Below are positions 1 to 38,860 of a DNA stretch of 64,000 bases, in pieces. The notes below the pieces were generated by a model. That model saw only the letters and a program-made list of their open reading frames with translations, searched no databases and was not told the origin of the DNA. Numbering within the stretch: the stretch's first letter is position 1; every line of letters starts with the position of its first letter. The stretch comes from Saxidomus purpurata (taxonomy: Eukaryota; Mollusca; Bivalvia; Venerida; Veneridae). The DNA lies in NCBI GenBank assembly GCA_022818135.1, contig JAFMSR010000003.1, forward strand, positions 31,992,869 through 32,056,868. Reading direction: 5' to 3'. The position numbers were made by a program, and so were the translations under genes.

Positions 1-580
1 ACACAATAGTGCTGCATTTTAAAGTGTATATTAATTTAGTTCTAATTGGTAAAAAATATTTAAAACAGAAGATAATACTGTCTATCATTAATAGCTCACC
101 TGAGTGTCATTGTGAGGTTTTAGGATCCCGTCGTGTCTGTCGTCCATCGTAATGCGTTTCAAATGTGACCTTGTGCTCACCAAAATAAACATTCTTACTG
201 AGTTTAAAAATGATTCTCATGGGTTCTTAATGTGCATTTTGGAATGTTGACAAGGTTTTCCTGTGATTCGACTGAGTGACCTAGTTTTTTGACTTCCTGT
301 AGTCCTATTTCATGTCTGACCTAGATTTTATGAACACAGACATTTTGACCAACGTTAAGGATGTTATGTGCCAATTGGTATTCAAAGTATAAATGTAACT
401 TTCAATTCATAATTGGTAATTAAAGGCTTTACAGGGATGAAGTTAGCTACACGAGGTTAGACGAGACGAAAAAGTTGTTACGGTTATAAATGATACCTTA
501 TTTGTTCATGATTAGTGATAATCATGGGTTTTCAACATAGTAATACTCTTGCTAATGGTTTTTTTTCCATTATCATATAG
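1..580. other. Intron or upstream sequence, no exon seen
   Basis: The exon at 581 starts in the middle of an FN3 domain, so an earlier exon must lie upstream. I find no matching half-domain in 1-580. Around 96-160 there is a short fragment (gctcacctgag ... gtcgtccatcg) resembling one end of the dispersed element at 28505-28992. Confidence 0.4.
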
Positions 581-27157
<26,577 letters not shown>

Positions 27158-27490
27158 TCTTTCTTTTTGAACCAATAGTATGCAGCTACAACTTTCATTC
27201 TGTGATGCTTTAGAATTACACTGTGAAGAATATGGTGCTGTGGAGGGATAGTTACTTTCTGTGTACAAAAGCCTTAAATTATCATTTTTGCTGTTGCAGT
27301 ATTTTAAATAAGTATTATTAGACGGAAATCATATCACACATCGTGTTACTTCGCTCAGAATGTGTCGATTTCATATGTCAGACTTTTTTCATATTAGATT
27401 TTTTTTCAAGATTTTGTACTTTACATTAATATATACAGTGATCAACCTTATATTTCTTATTAACTGCTTATCTTAATAATAAACATGCTC
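27158..27490 (+). other. 3' untranslated region of the receptor phosphatase gene, with polyadenylation signal
   Basis: After the stop at 27157 there is no further exon. A canonical AATAAA at 27478-27483 lies about 320 bases downstream, just before a (TA)n run. Cleavage near 27500 is inferred. Confidence 0.55.
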
Positions 27491-27506
27491 TATGCCATTT
27501 TTGTAT

Positions 27507-27510
<4 letters not shown>

Positions 27511-27555
<45 letters not shown>
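27511..27555. repeat. (TA)n microsatellite
   Basis: About 22 uninterrupted TA units just beyond the phosphatase polyadenylation signal. Confidence 0.95.
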
Positions 27556-27558
<3 letters not shown>

Positions 27559-27621
27559 AGATATTTGTAGACATTCAGTTGCATTATTAATACATTCACA
27601 TTGATGTTTGTGCGATCGTGT

Positions 27622-27829
27622 CTATCATCTCCATTGTCTTATGTGCCCTATCATCTCCATTGTCGTATGTGCCCTATCATCTCCATTGTCGTATGTGCCC
27701 TATCATCTCCATTGTCGTATGTGCCCTATCATCTCCATTGTCTTGTGTGCCCTATCATTTCCATTGTCTTATGTGCCCTATCATCTCCATTGTCGTATGT
27801 GCCCTATCATCTCCATTGTCGTATGTGCC
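27622..27829. repeat. 26-bp minisatellite, eight copies
   Basis: Eight head-to-tail copies of a 26-base unit beginning ctatcatctccattgtc. Copies differ only at a few positions (ctt/cgt/ttg before atgtgcc, and one atttcc). Because 26 is not a multiple of three and the unit lacks stops, all three forward frames stay open and show the same repeated peptide. I regard this as non-coding. Confidence 0.95.
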
Positions 27830-28504
27830 ATGTGGACCTAAAGACTAGTGATTATCACAAAAAGACTCGTTCTTCAGTGCTGCGAATATACTGTTGTTTG
27901 AGTTTGCCAATTCGGTAAAGCTAGACAAGTAAGCGAACAAAAACTATAGTATTTACGTTTACAGATGCATCTCTATTCTCAACTGTCAAAGATTGACTTA
28001 CGTCTTATCATAAACACGAGTAAGCACTTTTGCTACCCTGAACTTTTTAGAAACCCTTCACTAACTAGTTTGAATCTATACGCTCATCTTACAACACTAA
28101 AAAAATGTATATGTATACTCTTTAGTTGGTTGATAGTCCTTCACATTTTCAGAAGCAAGAACAATATAACAAAAACAAGCCGGACTTTGCTCCATAGCGG
28201 ACATCATCTATTCGAAGGCTTACATTTATATGAATGTTTCACATATCATAAAATTAAAATTAGCTTTGTTCCATCTCTTTACAACTGAAAAAGAAAAAGC
28301 GGATCCCATTTTATCATACAATGCATGAACAAACAAAGTTAAACTCCATAAATTACTGACTAAGAGGGTGCAAATAAAAGACTTCAATAAGTAAGTTTGA
28401 TATAACTTAAATTCATGCGTCTAATGTTATATCAGATCAGACCTATATTTTTGTAGTAAGTTATTTTCGTCTTTCAGTAATTGTAAACGCCTTCTCCGCA
28501 CTTT

Positions 28505-28992
28505 AACTCACCTGGGCTCATATGTGCTCAAAATTGAGCTATTGTGATTGTCCATCGTTTGTCGTTTGTCGCCTGTCTGTCCACACTTGTCGTGTCAACA
28601 CTCTAGAGCCTCAGTAATATTTGACATTTAGTCTTCAAGAAAACTTGTCAGAATGTTTATCCCAATACTTTTTAGGCCAGATTCGAATATTGGTCAGCGG
28701 TGGTTAAAATTGTCATAAAATTTGGAAAGAGTGTTTATTTTGATGATCTCTAGGTGAGTCAGCAGGGATTAAAATTTGGTCTTCAGGTTAAATTAAAGAA
28801 AATTCGTGTTTATATTCTAGGTACATTGTATTTCTAATCATCATGTAAATGGTCAAAATGTTTGTTATGTCAAAGTTAAACAGAATGCTTGTGCATATGC
28901 TATATAGCTTCTGGTTGTATTTCGGTAACATTGGGTCATAAGTAGGTAATATACTCAGGTGAGCGATACAGGGCCATCTTGGACTTCTTGTT
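28505..28992 (-). mobile_element. Short AACAAGAG-family element (reverse orientation)
   Basis: It is bounded by aactcacctgggctcat with gagctattgtgattgtccat on the left, and caggtgagcgatacagggcc, then ttggacttcttgtt, on the right. The ends match those of 20516-22210 and 48705-49978. There is little or no tandem core. The terminal hairpin (GGGCC...GGACT) is degraded. Confidence 0.55.
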
Positions 28993-30330
28993 TACAAGAC
29001 TTCACGTTCTGTACTGATATGGCATTTTATTGTACTTATTAATGATCATTCCGTCTTGCTTGTGTTTTGTCCTATTCTTGCCGAGTTAAATACATGAACT
29101 AACTGACATTTAACCATTTTCGTTCAACTTCCCTAAACATGTCTGCAATCATTAGAACAGGTAATATAAATTATGAAATAGCAGTCCTTTAGTTCAATTA
29201 AATTACAATGTAACTGGACATACCGTCTGTGAAACGGCTTACGACAAGAAATAGACAACAGAGTCTACGTCAACATACTGAAGGTTGCAGTCCCATTGAA
29301 GCCTGCATACCGCTTAATTATTGTGGTCTATATTTTGCACCTCCGTGCCTGTCTGCGAATAGCAATTCAATGTTGTTTTATTTTACAGCCTTAAACTAAA
29401 ACGTTCTCAAAATATTCCAACAGTTTCTTACAATAACCATACGTAGGAATAGCTTCTTATCAAAGGTTGTATCTGGAAAAAGAGCTATAGAGTGAATACA
29501 TGTATGACAAAAGTAGGTTGAGAGTATCAAACTTGTTAACACTTGCAGATTGAACCATATGTACATTTTCTGGCAATTTGGCGTTTCCAACCAGATTACG
29601 CGAAGCAAAAGGTCAAACTCTGCTGTGCAGGCGTCATTTGATCTGATCAAGATCTGCACATTACATTATTCAGTCTGAACAATTTATTGTACTGCCATGC
29701 GATCAAGTCTATTTTTGACATTTAGCAGTGTCACAGTTAGCAGATACATAATACGTACAGAGATCAGAAACAACAGTCCAAAATATTTACTGCATATGAT
29801 TGCATAATACAAAATGATGTCGTTTCAGATACTAATAAAAAAAAGTATCTATTCATTGTATTACATATTTTAATGTTTAATTTCATGTTCTACAACTGGA
29901 AAAGAAAGGGATGTTTATGATATATAGTGATATATCGATAGTTTATAGTTAGATTTCGGTCACATTCGGTCATAATTTGGTCATATATTCTGGTGAGTAA
30001 TGTGAAAAGCACCTTTGCTCTATTGAACAAATTAGTAATCATCCTATTTTACTTGTGTTTTTATTCCAGTCTTGCTGAGTTAAATACATGAACTGACATT
30101 AAAAACATGAACAAGATCTGCACTAAACATTATTCAATCTGAACAATTAATGGTACTGCTATCAATTCCGCAGTGTATTAGTTAGCTGATATATTATACG
30201 TACAGAGTTTAGAAACAACATTCAAAAAGATTAATTGAATTTTTGTATAATTTATTTTTGTCTCGATTATGAATAACTGTACCTACGACATACTAGTGCA
30301 TAATATAAATTGATGTCGATTTATGGTGAC
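28990..30330. repeat. Diverged tandem segmental duplication
   Basis: The order of motifs in 29040-29840 (ttgccgagttaaatacatga, caagatctgcac, ttattcagtctgaacaattt, atacgtacagaga, cataatacaaaatgatgtcg) recurs in shortened form at 30030-30320 (ttgctgagttaaatacatga, caagatctgcac, ttattcaatctgaacaatta, atacgtacagagt, cataatataaattgatgtcg). No gene is associated with it. Confidence 0.6.
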
Positions 30331-30656
30331 ATATTTCTGCATACACTTAGCCTTATAATAATTATTCATAACAAGATTGTCATATTATGTCGAAATATTT
30401 CCGTTAACGTCCATTTTAGTATATTGTAAAATGGTTACATAAAATAAACGTTACTACTTTGCCAATTTTTGCATACAGATTACTAAATAAAGGTTTTCGT
30501 GAAAAGTGAAAATCCTACGTGAAAAGTTTTTTTTAGCACATGATTAAAAGTATTCATGAAAATGTTTACTTTTCGTAAAACAATTTCTTTATGTCCGACG
30601 AACGCCTATCCGATTATAATGTTATATTGATAATTATCTGAAACGTAATAATATCT

Positions 30657-30735
30657 CGGAGTGGATCAGTAGCCTAGTTGTTAACGCGCTTGACTTGTAA
30701 TCCAGGGATCGCAGGTTCGCCCCCTTCTCCACTAA
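30657..30735 (+). repeat. tRNA-like sequence, probably a SINE head
   Basis: It carries an A-box-like tagcctagttg and a B-box-like ggttcgc 40 bases later, with an anticodon-loop-like cttgtaa (would read TGT, Thr). The T-stem and the 3' acceptor strand do not pair well and no terminator follows. It is therefore more likely a tRNA-derived SINE or a tRNA pseudogene than a functional tRNA. Confidence 0.5.
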
Positions 30736-30739
30736 CTCC

Positions 30740-33700
30740 CCTAATGGTCTTTCAAATGAAATACCAAGGTCTTATGTGTGAGAAGAAAACCGGGCTTGTT
30801 AAAAAACCTTTCGCGGAATCCCAAAAACATGATAAATCTTTCTGTATTTTCCGGTCAAGATAATAATATAATGCAATTAAAAGTTATGAGATATGCAGTA
30901 GTGGCCTGTACCCCCTTAATGCTATGTTATGAAGAAATAAAAACCTGCGCACCATAAATTCTGTATTTTTCAAATAATGGAAGGATTCTTGTTTTTGCAT
31001 TTAGATTAATTTAAAATCAATTTGATTGCAGAGATTATTACATAGAAGTTACATTTGTACATGAATTAAGTAATATTATGGTTCTTTTCTGCTTTTTTCT
31101 TCTTTCTTTTACCAAATTTCTTTTTTGTATGTTTGTGATTAACTATTTATGTTAACAGCATGAAAGGAATAAGTACATTGTATTTTATTTTCCGGTTCAG
31201 TATATATTTTTCGAGTGTGTCAAATTTTATATATTGTCATTGAATAATGTTTATTGACACATTGTTGCGTGTTGTGTGCATAAGCACTGTTCAAGTAAAT
31301 GCATAGATTAAGCTATTATTTTAATAAAAGTAATACTAAATTGGCAGTTTGTGTGTTTATACATTACATTTCAGACATCGTTTAGATAGGACATGATCGA
31401 TCACTGTTTTCCTGATGTACTAACTTAATTGTAATTCGTATTATAATGATCCAAATAAGGAATAGGAATAACCAGGCCGAAACGGAGGTAACTTCCCAGG
31501 CCCAGATGTGTCAGGTACCCGCAGTCCGACCAAGCTGTGTCCTTTCTTCTTTTAATTTATGAGCAGTCACATGAGTCGTAGAAAACGTGCAATCCCTGCC
31601 CTACGGCGACGCGACCAATGAAGACATTTAAAGTTTGAAAATTCTGCACGTGTAAATAGTTATAACTTGGGAGCAATAAATCCAGTATGAGTTTTCGTGT
31701 TCACAGGGACAGTTTCTCCATACTCCTGGCCAGACTAATTTATTTGTACTTTGAGCACATGATATACACAGTCATCCTTGTGAGCAGTCTCCACGAGGAC
31801 CTCCTTCCTGTCGTGTAACTTCTTTCCTAAGCTGCAAGTGTCTGGGCCACACACACCTTTCATTGCCTATTCATTCAGAGGACTAATGTAAGCGTGTCGC
31901 TGTGAGGTCTAAAAGGCCATGTCGCCATGTTAGCGATGAGTACAGCTTCTATTTCATACATATTGGCACTGAGTCTGTTCGGTCGTGTGCGAATCATGAT
32001 TAGAATGACTCGTTCCTATCTGTCAAGTAACTGGTTACACCTTGCGTCTTTTCTCTTATTTTAATCACCCTGGCGTTTTTCTCAAGGGGGATTCTATTGA
32101 GTGACTGGTTGCACTTACCTCCTTGTTGGCTAATTTTACCACAATCTTATTAATATGATCGTAACGCTACAATTTACGGGTGTCCACTGAAAAGACATAT
32201 TTGACTTCTCACTGAGTCTGGTAAGTTTTTAGGAAATGGTCATAGCTAGTCTACAAGCACTATCAAGAGATAAGAATAAATATTTCAGATGTGTGCAATA
32301 AATTTAAATTCAATGTCAGTTTCAGGACAGAATATGAGACCAGCAGCATAACATCAATATTTCATAAGATATCAATTATTCCAACAGAATGCTTCTTTTA
32401 CCTTGAAGACCCGCATATGTATACGTTCATTGATCAAACTAAATCGTTAGCAGTTATTATTCTCAGAGAACAAAAATCGAGCGATGCTAATTAGCATGTT
32501 CAATGACAGAGAATGGGCCCCGTGTTTTCGAAAGGTTATGCAATATCGTCAGATATAGAGTTCAAATTAAAGGGTCCTTCTAATAAGTGCAATGTCGTTT
32601 TTCTAAATCGCTATATTTAATTTGATTACGACTATTCCGTTATAAATAAAACAGACGAGAGATAGGAGTTGTCAAGCAGAGGTCCAAAGATGGTTTAGAT
32701 GTATATTTATTACTGTTTCTGTTGCAAAATATGACACCTACGGTTTAAGCATTTTTTTTAAATGTCGTTACCATTGTCGCACAATAAAACACATCTCAAA
32801 ATATATGGAGCTCATGTATGGAATGTTGACCTCCGTCTTCGGCCTCGGTCAATATCACATACCTAATATCCATATTTGGATATTCAATTTACCATTATAA
32901 TACGGCACAAACTATACAAAATTTAAATGTGTAATGGTACATCAGGAAACTCAAAGAGTTTACATTATCACTCCCAGATACATAAGCAAAGATATTGTAA
33001 AAAATATTAAACATTGACTATAGTAGAAGTTCAGTTCGAAGATAATTTATTCTAAAAGTAATAAATTTATTCAAGTCAACATTAATACATCGATTCATTC
33101 ACAATGTTCACATTAATTTCGTTGATAATATTTTTAAATAGCTGCCGAAATATCAAAATTAACTACATGTATTACAAAACTGCGGTATGTCTTTCATTTG
33201 AAACATCTCAAATTTAATTGCATAGATATTAATACATTTATCAGTTTTATTGCATACAGTTTCAAGCGAGCGCGTAAATATACATAACAGATCAAAAGTT
33301 AAGACAGTTACGACATATAAAACTGACATAAAAATGCCAGGAATACACAAGTACTGGTATCATTTGAAAGCGGGTGGTCATGACCCGAACGGGATTTAAA
33401 CCTCTGGATTGAGCGACCAACATAATATAATGAACAACACCTCTGTAGTTAGTTATTTTCGACTTCACTGTCTGAAAACACTTTTAGCGGCACTTATCAC
33501 TCGTCACTCACTGTCTTCATGCCTAAATTCATATTCTGGTGAAAAACAGCATTTAACGTTGTTTAGAAATGCAACACAATTTTACCACATTGCTGAAGAA
33601 GGATTTTGAAATCATATGCTATTTTAGCTGGTTTTGATGTTTAACACCATAATAAAGATACAGTAGCAGTTTTGTTGAAATGTGCTCGACACATGCTTGG

Positions 33701-34170
33701 ATGTGTTTGACATAGGATCCTGATTGTTCTGGTCCAGTTGATACCATTGTGAGTTTACTGAAATATTGGCTGAAAATGTTCGAAGACCTCGCCTAATAAG
33801 TAACTGTGTCAAAACATAATACGTTTGTAGAATACTTCTTTTTCTACTGCTTCTGTCAATAGACAAGGAAATATATTCGAGGGTTGACCACAAAACTGCA
33901 GTGACTTATATGAAATAAAGAAGGAATACCAGCAGTTTTACGGTCAACCCTCGTATTGTTATTCGTTTCATGAAAATTCAATACCTGTTACTTTTCTATG
34001 CTTTATGAACGCTGGTGAATACGTAACAGATGGTAATGAATATTTCATGTGAAAGTTGAAGATGCAGGTTAATGGGAACGCCGTGAAAATATGGCGCAAT
34101 GTTAGAAAATACTATTCTGTACTCATGAAACACCAATGAATGCTTTGATGATGGAGCGATTAAAGGATTG
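30740..34170. other. Gene-free stretch
   Basis: No exon with splice signals and recognisable protein is visible on either strand. The part from 31480 to 32120 is less AT-rich than its surroundings but is broken by stops in every frame. At 33380-33420 there is another weak tRNA-like motif. Confidence 0.4.
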
Positions 34171-34180
34171 CACTAGTTTC

Positions 34181-34190
34181 CTATATAAGG
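34181..34190 (+). promoter_or_regulatory. TATA box of the LC8 gene (inferred)
   Basis: The motif ctatataagg lies upstream of a short stretch with two possible splice donors, cg-gtgagt at 34237 and cag-gtacga at 34270. A non-coding first exon starting near 34210 and spliced to the acceptor ttttcag at about 35035 would place the ATG eight bases after the splice site. Confidence 0.5.
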
Positions 34191-34961
34191 TGTTACATAT
34201 CTGAATAGATTTGTACCCGGTTCTTTCTAGGTTTCGGTGAGTACTGACGATCGAAGAAAATTAAAACAGGTACGACTTACTTTTTAATTACAAATTTTAA
34301 AAGCTAATGTGGTAAATTTAGCTACATTTATCCACCATCGTTATGCATCAGTAACTTAAATATATGTTATGAATTGTCACACGATATTGATTCAGGAAAG
34401 ATGTATAAATTGTATCCAAGGAAGAGTTTAAAGTTTCATAACTTTTTAATGGTCAAATATTACAGTTTGTAGTGAAGACAGAGTTAAACACGAAGAATAA
34501 ACACATAGTTTGAACATGAAAATCTTTTTTGGCTATCCTTGTCAAAAATTGAAAATCTCTCAAATTTGTAAATATCTTTTTTTTTATATAATTCTTGCGA
34601 TAAGAGAAGTAACAAAGTATAACTTAGTTCCTGCGTGTTTTCAAAACATTCTTAATTTTCAAACATCTTTGTTGGCTATAATTTTGCTATATGGTCATTA
34701 TAAACTGTAAAATACTTTCAGAATTAATACTGAAAACTTTTTAATACACCAGTTACCATTCACTCCAGTTTGGAGTAATTTTAGGAGTAACTAAATCATT
34801 ATGAAAAATAAGCAAAATAAGTCCCCCTTTGTCACGTCTGATGACAATTGAAGTCCAGTTGCAGCACACCATTTATCATTCTGCTTTCAGCTGCAAGTTG
34901 CGTTCAAAGTCATTGCGCAGAATTAAATAATGATAAATGTTTCCCTGTATTTTGTCGTTGA

Positions 34962-35315
<354 letters not shown>

Positions 35316-35486
35316 AGAAACAGAAACATTGACTTTGAACAAAATAGATATATTCAGTTAGTAAAGCAGTTATATTAGTTTGGTGAACATTAATGAAATA
35401 TTAAGTGAAATTGAAGAGTGGGCTAAAGAAGTTAAACTGATGTTAATTTGATGTTTTAATCTACATTGTAATACATTATATTTGAT

Positions 35487-35492
35487 AATAAA
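35487..35492 (+). terminator. Polyadenylation signal of the LC8 gene
   Basis: AATAAA about 170 bases after the stop codon, in the same orientation. Confidence 0.6.
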
Positions 35493-35499
35493 ATTGTTT

Positions 35500-37140
35500 G
35501 CTTTTCATCTAAAGTTATGACAAAGGTTAGAAGTCTCATAAGATTTAATTCGAGATAAGTACTGGAACTGTGTCATGGATATGACTATTAAACTTGATAG
35601 GAAAAGTATACAAGAGACAAATCTCATCCCCGGATTACAGATACTCGGAAAGTTACAATATTTCAAACCTGATTTTCCTCTGTTTGTTTATTATCAAATA
35701 GGAACAATTGGCAAGAGCATAGACAGCAAAGAAAAATATGTAAAAGTATTTTGTACTTTTGAATAATTGTAATATCCTACAATGTTCATACTCCCATAGG
35801 AAGCTATGCAGTTTTTTTCTGTGTCGGTGTTGTTCCATTTCAAGCCATTTTGTCTATATTTCATCATGCTCATTGTTCTGGATCTTTTTATATATATAAA
35901 TATGTCGCGGGCATTTTGGATTGTGTGTGAGGTATCGTCGAAGCACGTTGTATTATGTCCTTTGAGAAATTTTAAACTCCCCTTTCAAATAACAAGTCAC
36001 ACAGAGGGTCACTCAGAGCTGGTGATTATTAAGCATAAACGCAAACGCTGGTGGTTTCGTTCTTTAATAACTCAACACCAGACCCCATGCTATATAAATT
36101 TCTTGAGCACAATCTCCTGCTCCGCATGAAAGCATGCACAAGTATATTGAACTCAAATCAAGTTATATCTATTTACAAAGTCGGATTAAATATAAAGATA
36201 CATGAGCTCGGGAACAGACCTTCTGATAATTGTTAAGTAGCTCGACTTTGTAAAACGATGTAACTTGAATTTACTAAATATTACTTGAGCATGAGTCGTG
36301 CTGAGTATGTAAGTGTGCTCAAGAAACCTTAATAAGCACAGGCCCATTAGAGGCCTTAGCAATATGGGGGGGGGGGTTTGATAAAACAGATGACGAATAC
36401 GAAAATATAAGCCGATTAAGAGTTTGTCTTCGATTTATTAGATATTTTAACAAAGTTGTCATTAAATAGTATAAGAAACGGCTTTCAATTGGGTATAAAA
36501 TTTCGACAGAAAATTGCACAGACATATTAAGTAATTATTCTTTTCGAATAGGACATGATTTTGGCAGTGTACATGCTTGAAGTATAGAACGACTTTTCGA
36601 GAAAAAAAAGAGTTAACATTATGATTAATTATATATCCTAAAAAGTAGAATCATCGTTCTTTCCTTCTTGCAGTTAAACAATAATTTCAGTCATTTTCAG
36701 GAGCACAGTTTTAATCAAACACAGTTATCTACAGATGGGCAGTTTTTACTTAAAAATTCGTTCCTGTGAAAGACCAGTACTTGACTCCCATCTTTAGTAG
36801 GACACTTCCAACTTTCTCGAGTCAGAACGGTTCGAACCTATTCCTCCATTAGCAAAAGATAAGTGTGAGGTTAAATGGTTTCAAGTTACCTTAATCACTT
36901 TACCCAGGAGGCCGCTTCAACACGTACTTACTAAACTTTCAACCGTATCTAATATTATGAAAACAAACCCGCACATTATGTAAAATGATTGTCTAAATTT
37001 TAAACGGTTTAATTTAGATTAAATAATAACTTCATTTAAAGTCACTCTGACGACACAAAACATAAGTCACATACTAACGCTGACGATAACATTATCTGCA
37101 GATCTAAACAATCATAGCGCTCATCATTATAAAATAACAT
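35500..37140. other. Intergenic stretch, no gene seen
   Basis: Only short unsupported open frames occur here. A run of ten or more G at about 36365 and a degenerate tRNA-like fragment near 36830 are the only marked features. Confidence 0.4.
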
Positions 37141-37187
37141 TTGCAGAATAAATTCATCACAAAAATAATGTCCAATATGGAATTTCA

Positions 37188-38256
37188 TCAGAATCCACCC
37201 ATACCGCCGCCCATACCGCCCATTCCTTCTCCCATGTTTCCAAACATTCCTGCCATGCCTCCAAAGTTAGCAGCTTCACCACCTCCCATCCCTCCAAAAC
37301 CGCCCATCATTCCTCCCATCGGATTGTTTGCACCTGCGCCCATGTTTCCAAACATTCCTCCCATACCTCCTGCACCTTCCGCCATTTCACCGCCCATACC
37401 AAACATTCCCTGCATGCCACTACCTCCTCCAACTCCAGCCCCTCCTCCTGCACCATTTCCACGTCCTCCACCAAAGCTTCTTGACATTTCCTGTACCATT
37501 TTTCCGATAGCACTTGCAAAGGTGGGGGAACCATTGGCACTGTTACTTCCGCTTCCGGAACTGACTGGCGTGTTCATGAAATTAGCTGCATACTGCATCC
37601 AGTTTCTGCCACCTCCTTGTTGACATTCGCCTGAAACGAAAGCCAATTTCCGACTTGTATCGCATGTTCATACATTTCTAAAAATGTCAGAATAAAGAAA
37701 CCAACAACAGTTCTGCGGAATATTCTGATTAAACGTTTGTATGTAAGATACGTGATGTTTACCTTTATTTCTATCTTAATGCGCCAGTTCCAACATAATT
37801 AAATTGTCTTGTAAAAAAATTTTATCTGCGTCTTAAAATATAAATGTATGTAGGAGTCCTGGTTGCACCCCTCAAGACCTCAGCCCCGCTTCATGGAATA
37901 TTATTGGATACATCATGGTCAATTTTTATTAATTAATTCTTAAATTGTCTGTGCAAAAACGTTGATATGGACTAAAGCAGAAGTAAAGTTAAAGCACCAA
38001 AACAATAAGTCTTGTAACTGAATTGAATTTGTGATTACAAAGTTACTCTGTACGGTATTAAGTTACTGGGTACAATATGAAGTTACTGTGCACCGTATTA
38101 AAACTGCAAAAAAATGAAAAGATAATTCAAAAACATAATCCGCTCTAATACAGGTGTCAAAACAATCAGAGAAAAAAAATGTATAAGTAATAATCACATA
38201 CCTGTTTGAAAATAAACGGCGAGCGCCAGAAAGACAGTAACACTTAGTTTATGCAT
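37188..38256 (-). CDS. Secreted Gly/Met-rich low-complexity protein
   Basis: Two exons, 38256-38202 and 37630-37188, joined at phase 1 (donor gtatgt, acceptor cgtttcag), give 165 residues. Exon 1 is a signal peptide (MHKLSVTVFLALAVYFQT). The mature part begins GECQQGGGRNWMQYAANFMN, passes a Ser/Asn-rich stretch and a short helical-looking segment (FASAIGKMVQEMSRSF), then becomes a long Gly/Met domain with GGM, MFGNMG and GGMGG motifs ending in GGF. The lone Cys follows the signal peptide. Composition recalls Gly- or Met-rich molluscan shell-matrix and adhesive proteins, but I recognise no named family. It lies head-to-head with the plus-strand gene starting at 38861, which has the same exon plan. 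A TATA-like gataaaac sits about 72 bases upstream of the ATG. The Pro-rich plus-strand open frame over exon 2 is an antisense shadow. Confidence 0.85.
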
Positions 38257-38860
38257 GGTTGGCAATGTCGTATCAATGTGAAGGCAAGCGGATGCAAACT
38301 AAATGAAATGGGGGATGATGCCTAGTTTTATCAATGCGTTTCATAACTATACAAGTGTATGATTTATGTCACCCTGTCAAAAACATCACGCCTTTACAGG
38401 CATAAATGAGTAATTTTCCTGTTCAATGTAATTAACCTGTGTACTTTTCGGTATAGTACGCACTTCTTATAGTACTCACGTGGATAATGCAAAGGTATAT
38501 CAATAAACAGGCAGCTGTCAGTCAGCAAAACAGTGGTATACTGATATACATGTACTTTAAATAACTGAAATTTTAGGGAGCTCTTTTTTAAACACAATTG
38601 AAAAGGTGTATTCTCTAACGTCAGCACAAATGCTACAGATTATTAAAACACAAGTGCCGAAGACACGTGCAAGGTTATCAGCACTTTTAGCGCTTGTCAA
38701 AAATGACAATTAATTAAAGAGACAAGAGCATGTGCTAATCACGTGCTGCGAACACTTGACAATCATAAATTTTGACATATATATATATAAGTGTAATACA
38801 GTTGTAAAATGCATCGTAACAAGACATTCATTTCTGTTTCACCTCGGTCAAGTCGTCAAG
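38257..38860. promoter_or_regulatory. Shared divergent promoter region of the two secreted-protein genes
   Basis: A 604-base interval separates the two start codons. The plus gene has a strong TATA run at 38778-38790, 71 bases before its ATG. The minus gene has a TATA-like gataaaa at 38332-38326, about 72 bases before its ATG. Two CACGTG E-boxes lie between them (38664-38669 and 38740-38745). Co-regulation is inferred from this layout. Confidence 0.55.

Noticed and set aside
27601..27918. Three overlapping open frames with identical repeated peptides
   Set aside because: They arise because a 26-bp stop-free minisatellite keeps all frames open. There is no coding bias or gene context.
30657..30735. 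Functional tRNA-Thr gene
   Set aside because: A and B boxes are recognisable, but the T-stem and acceptor stem do not pair. It is better explained as a SINE head or pseudogene.
35575..35766. Small gene after LC8
   Set aside because: No recognisable domain, no promoter or splice support, and it lies beyond the LC8 polyadenylation signal in AT-rich DNA.
37141..37623. Proline-rich open frame on the plus strand
   Set aside because: It is the antisense of the Gly/Met-rich exon: GGN codons read as CCN on the other strand. The minus strand has the signal peptide, splice sites and stop.
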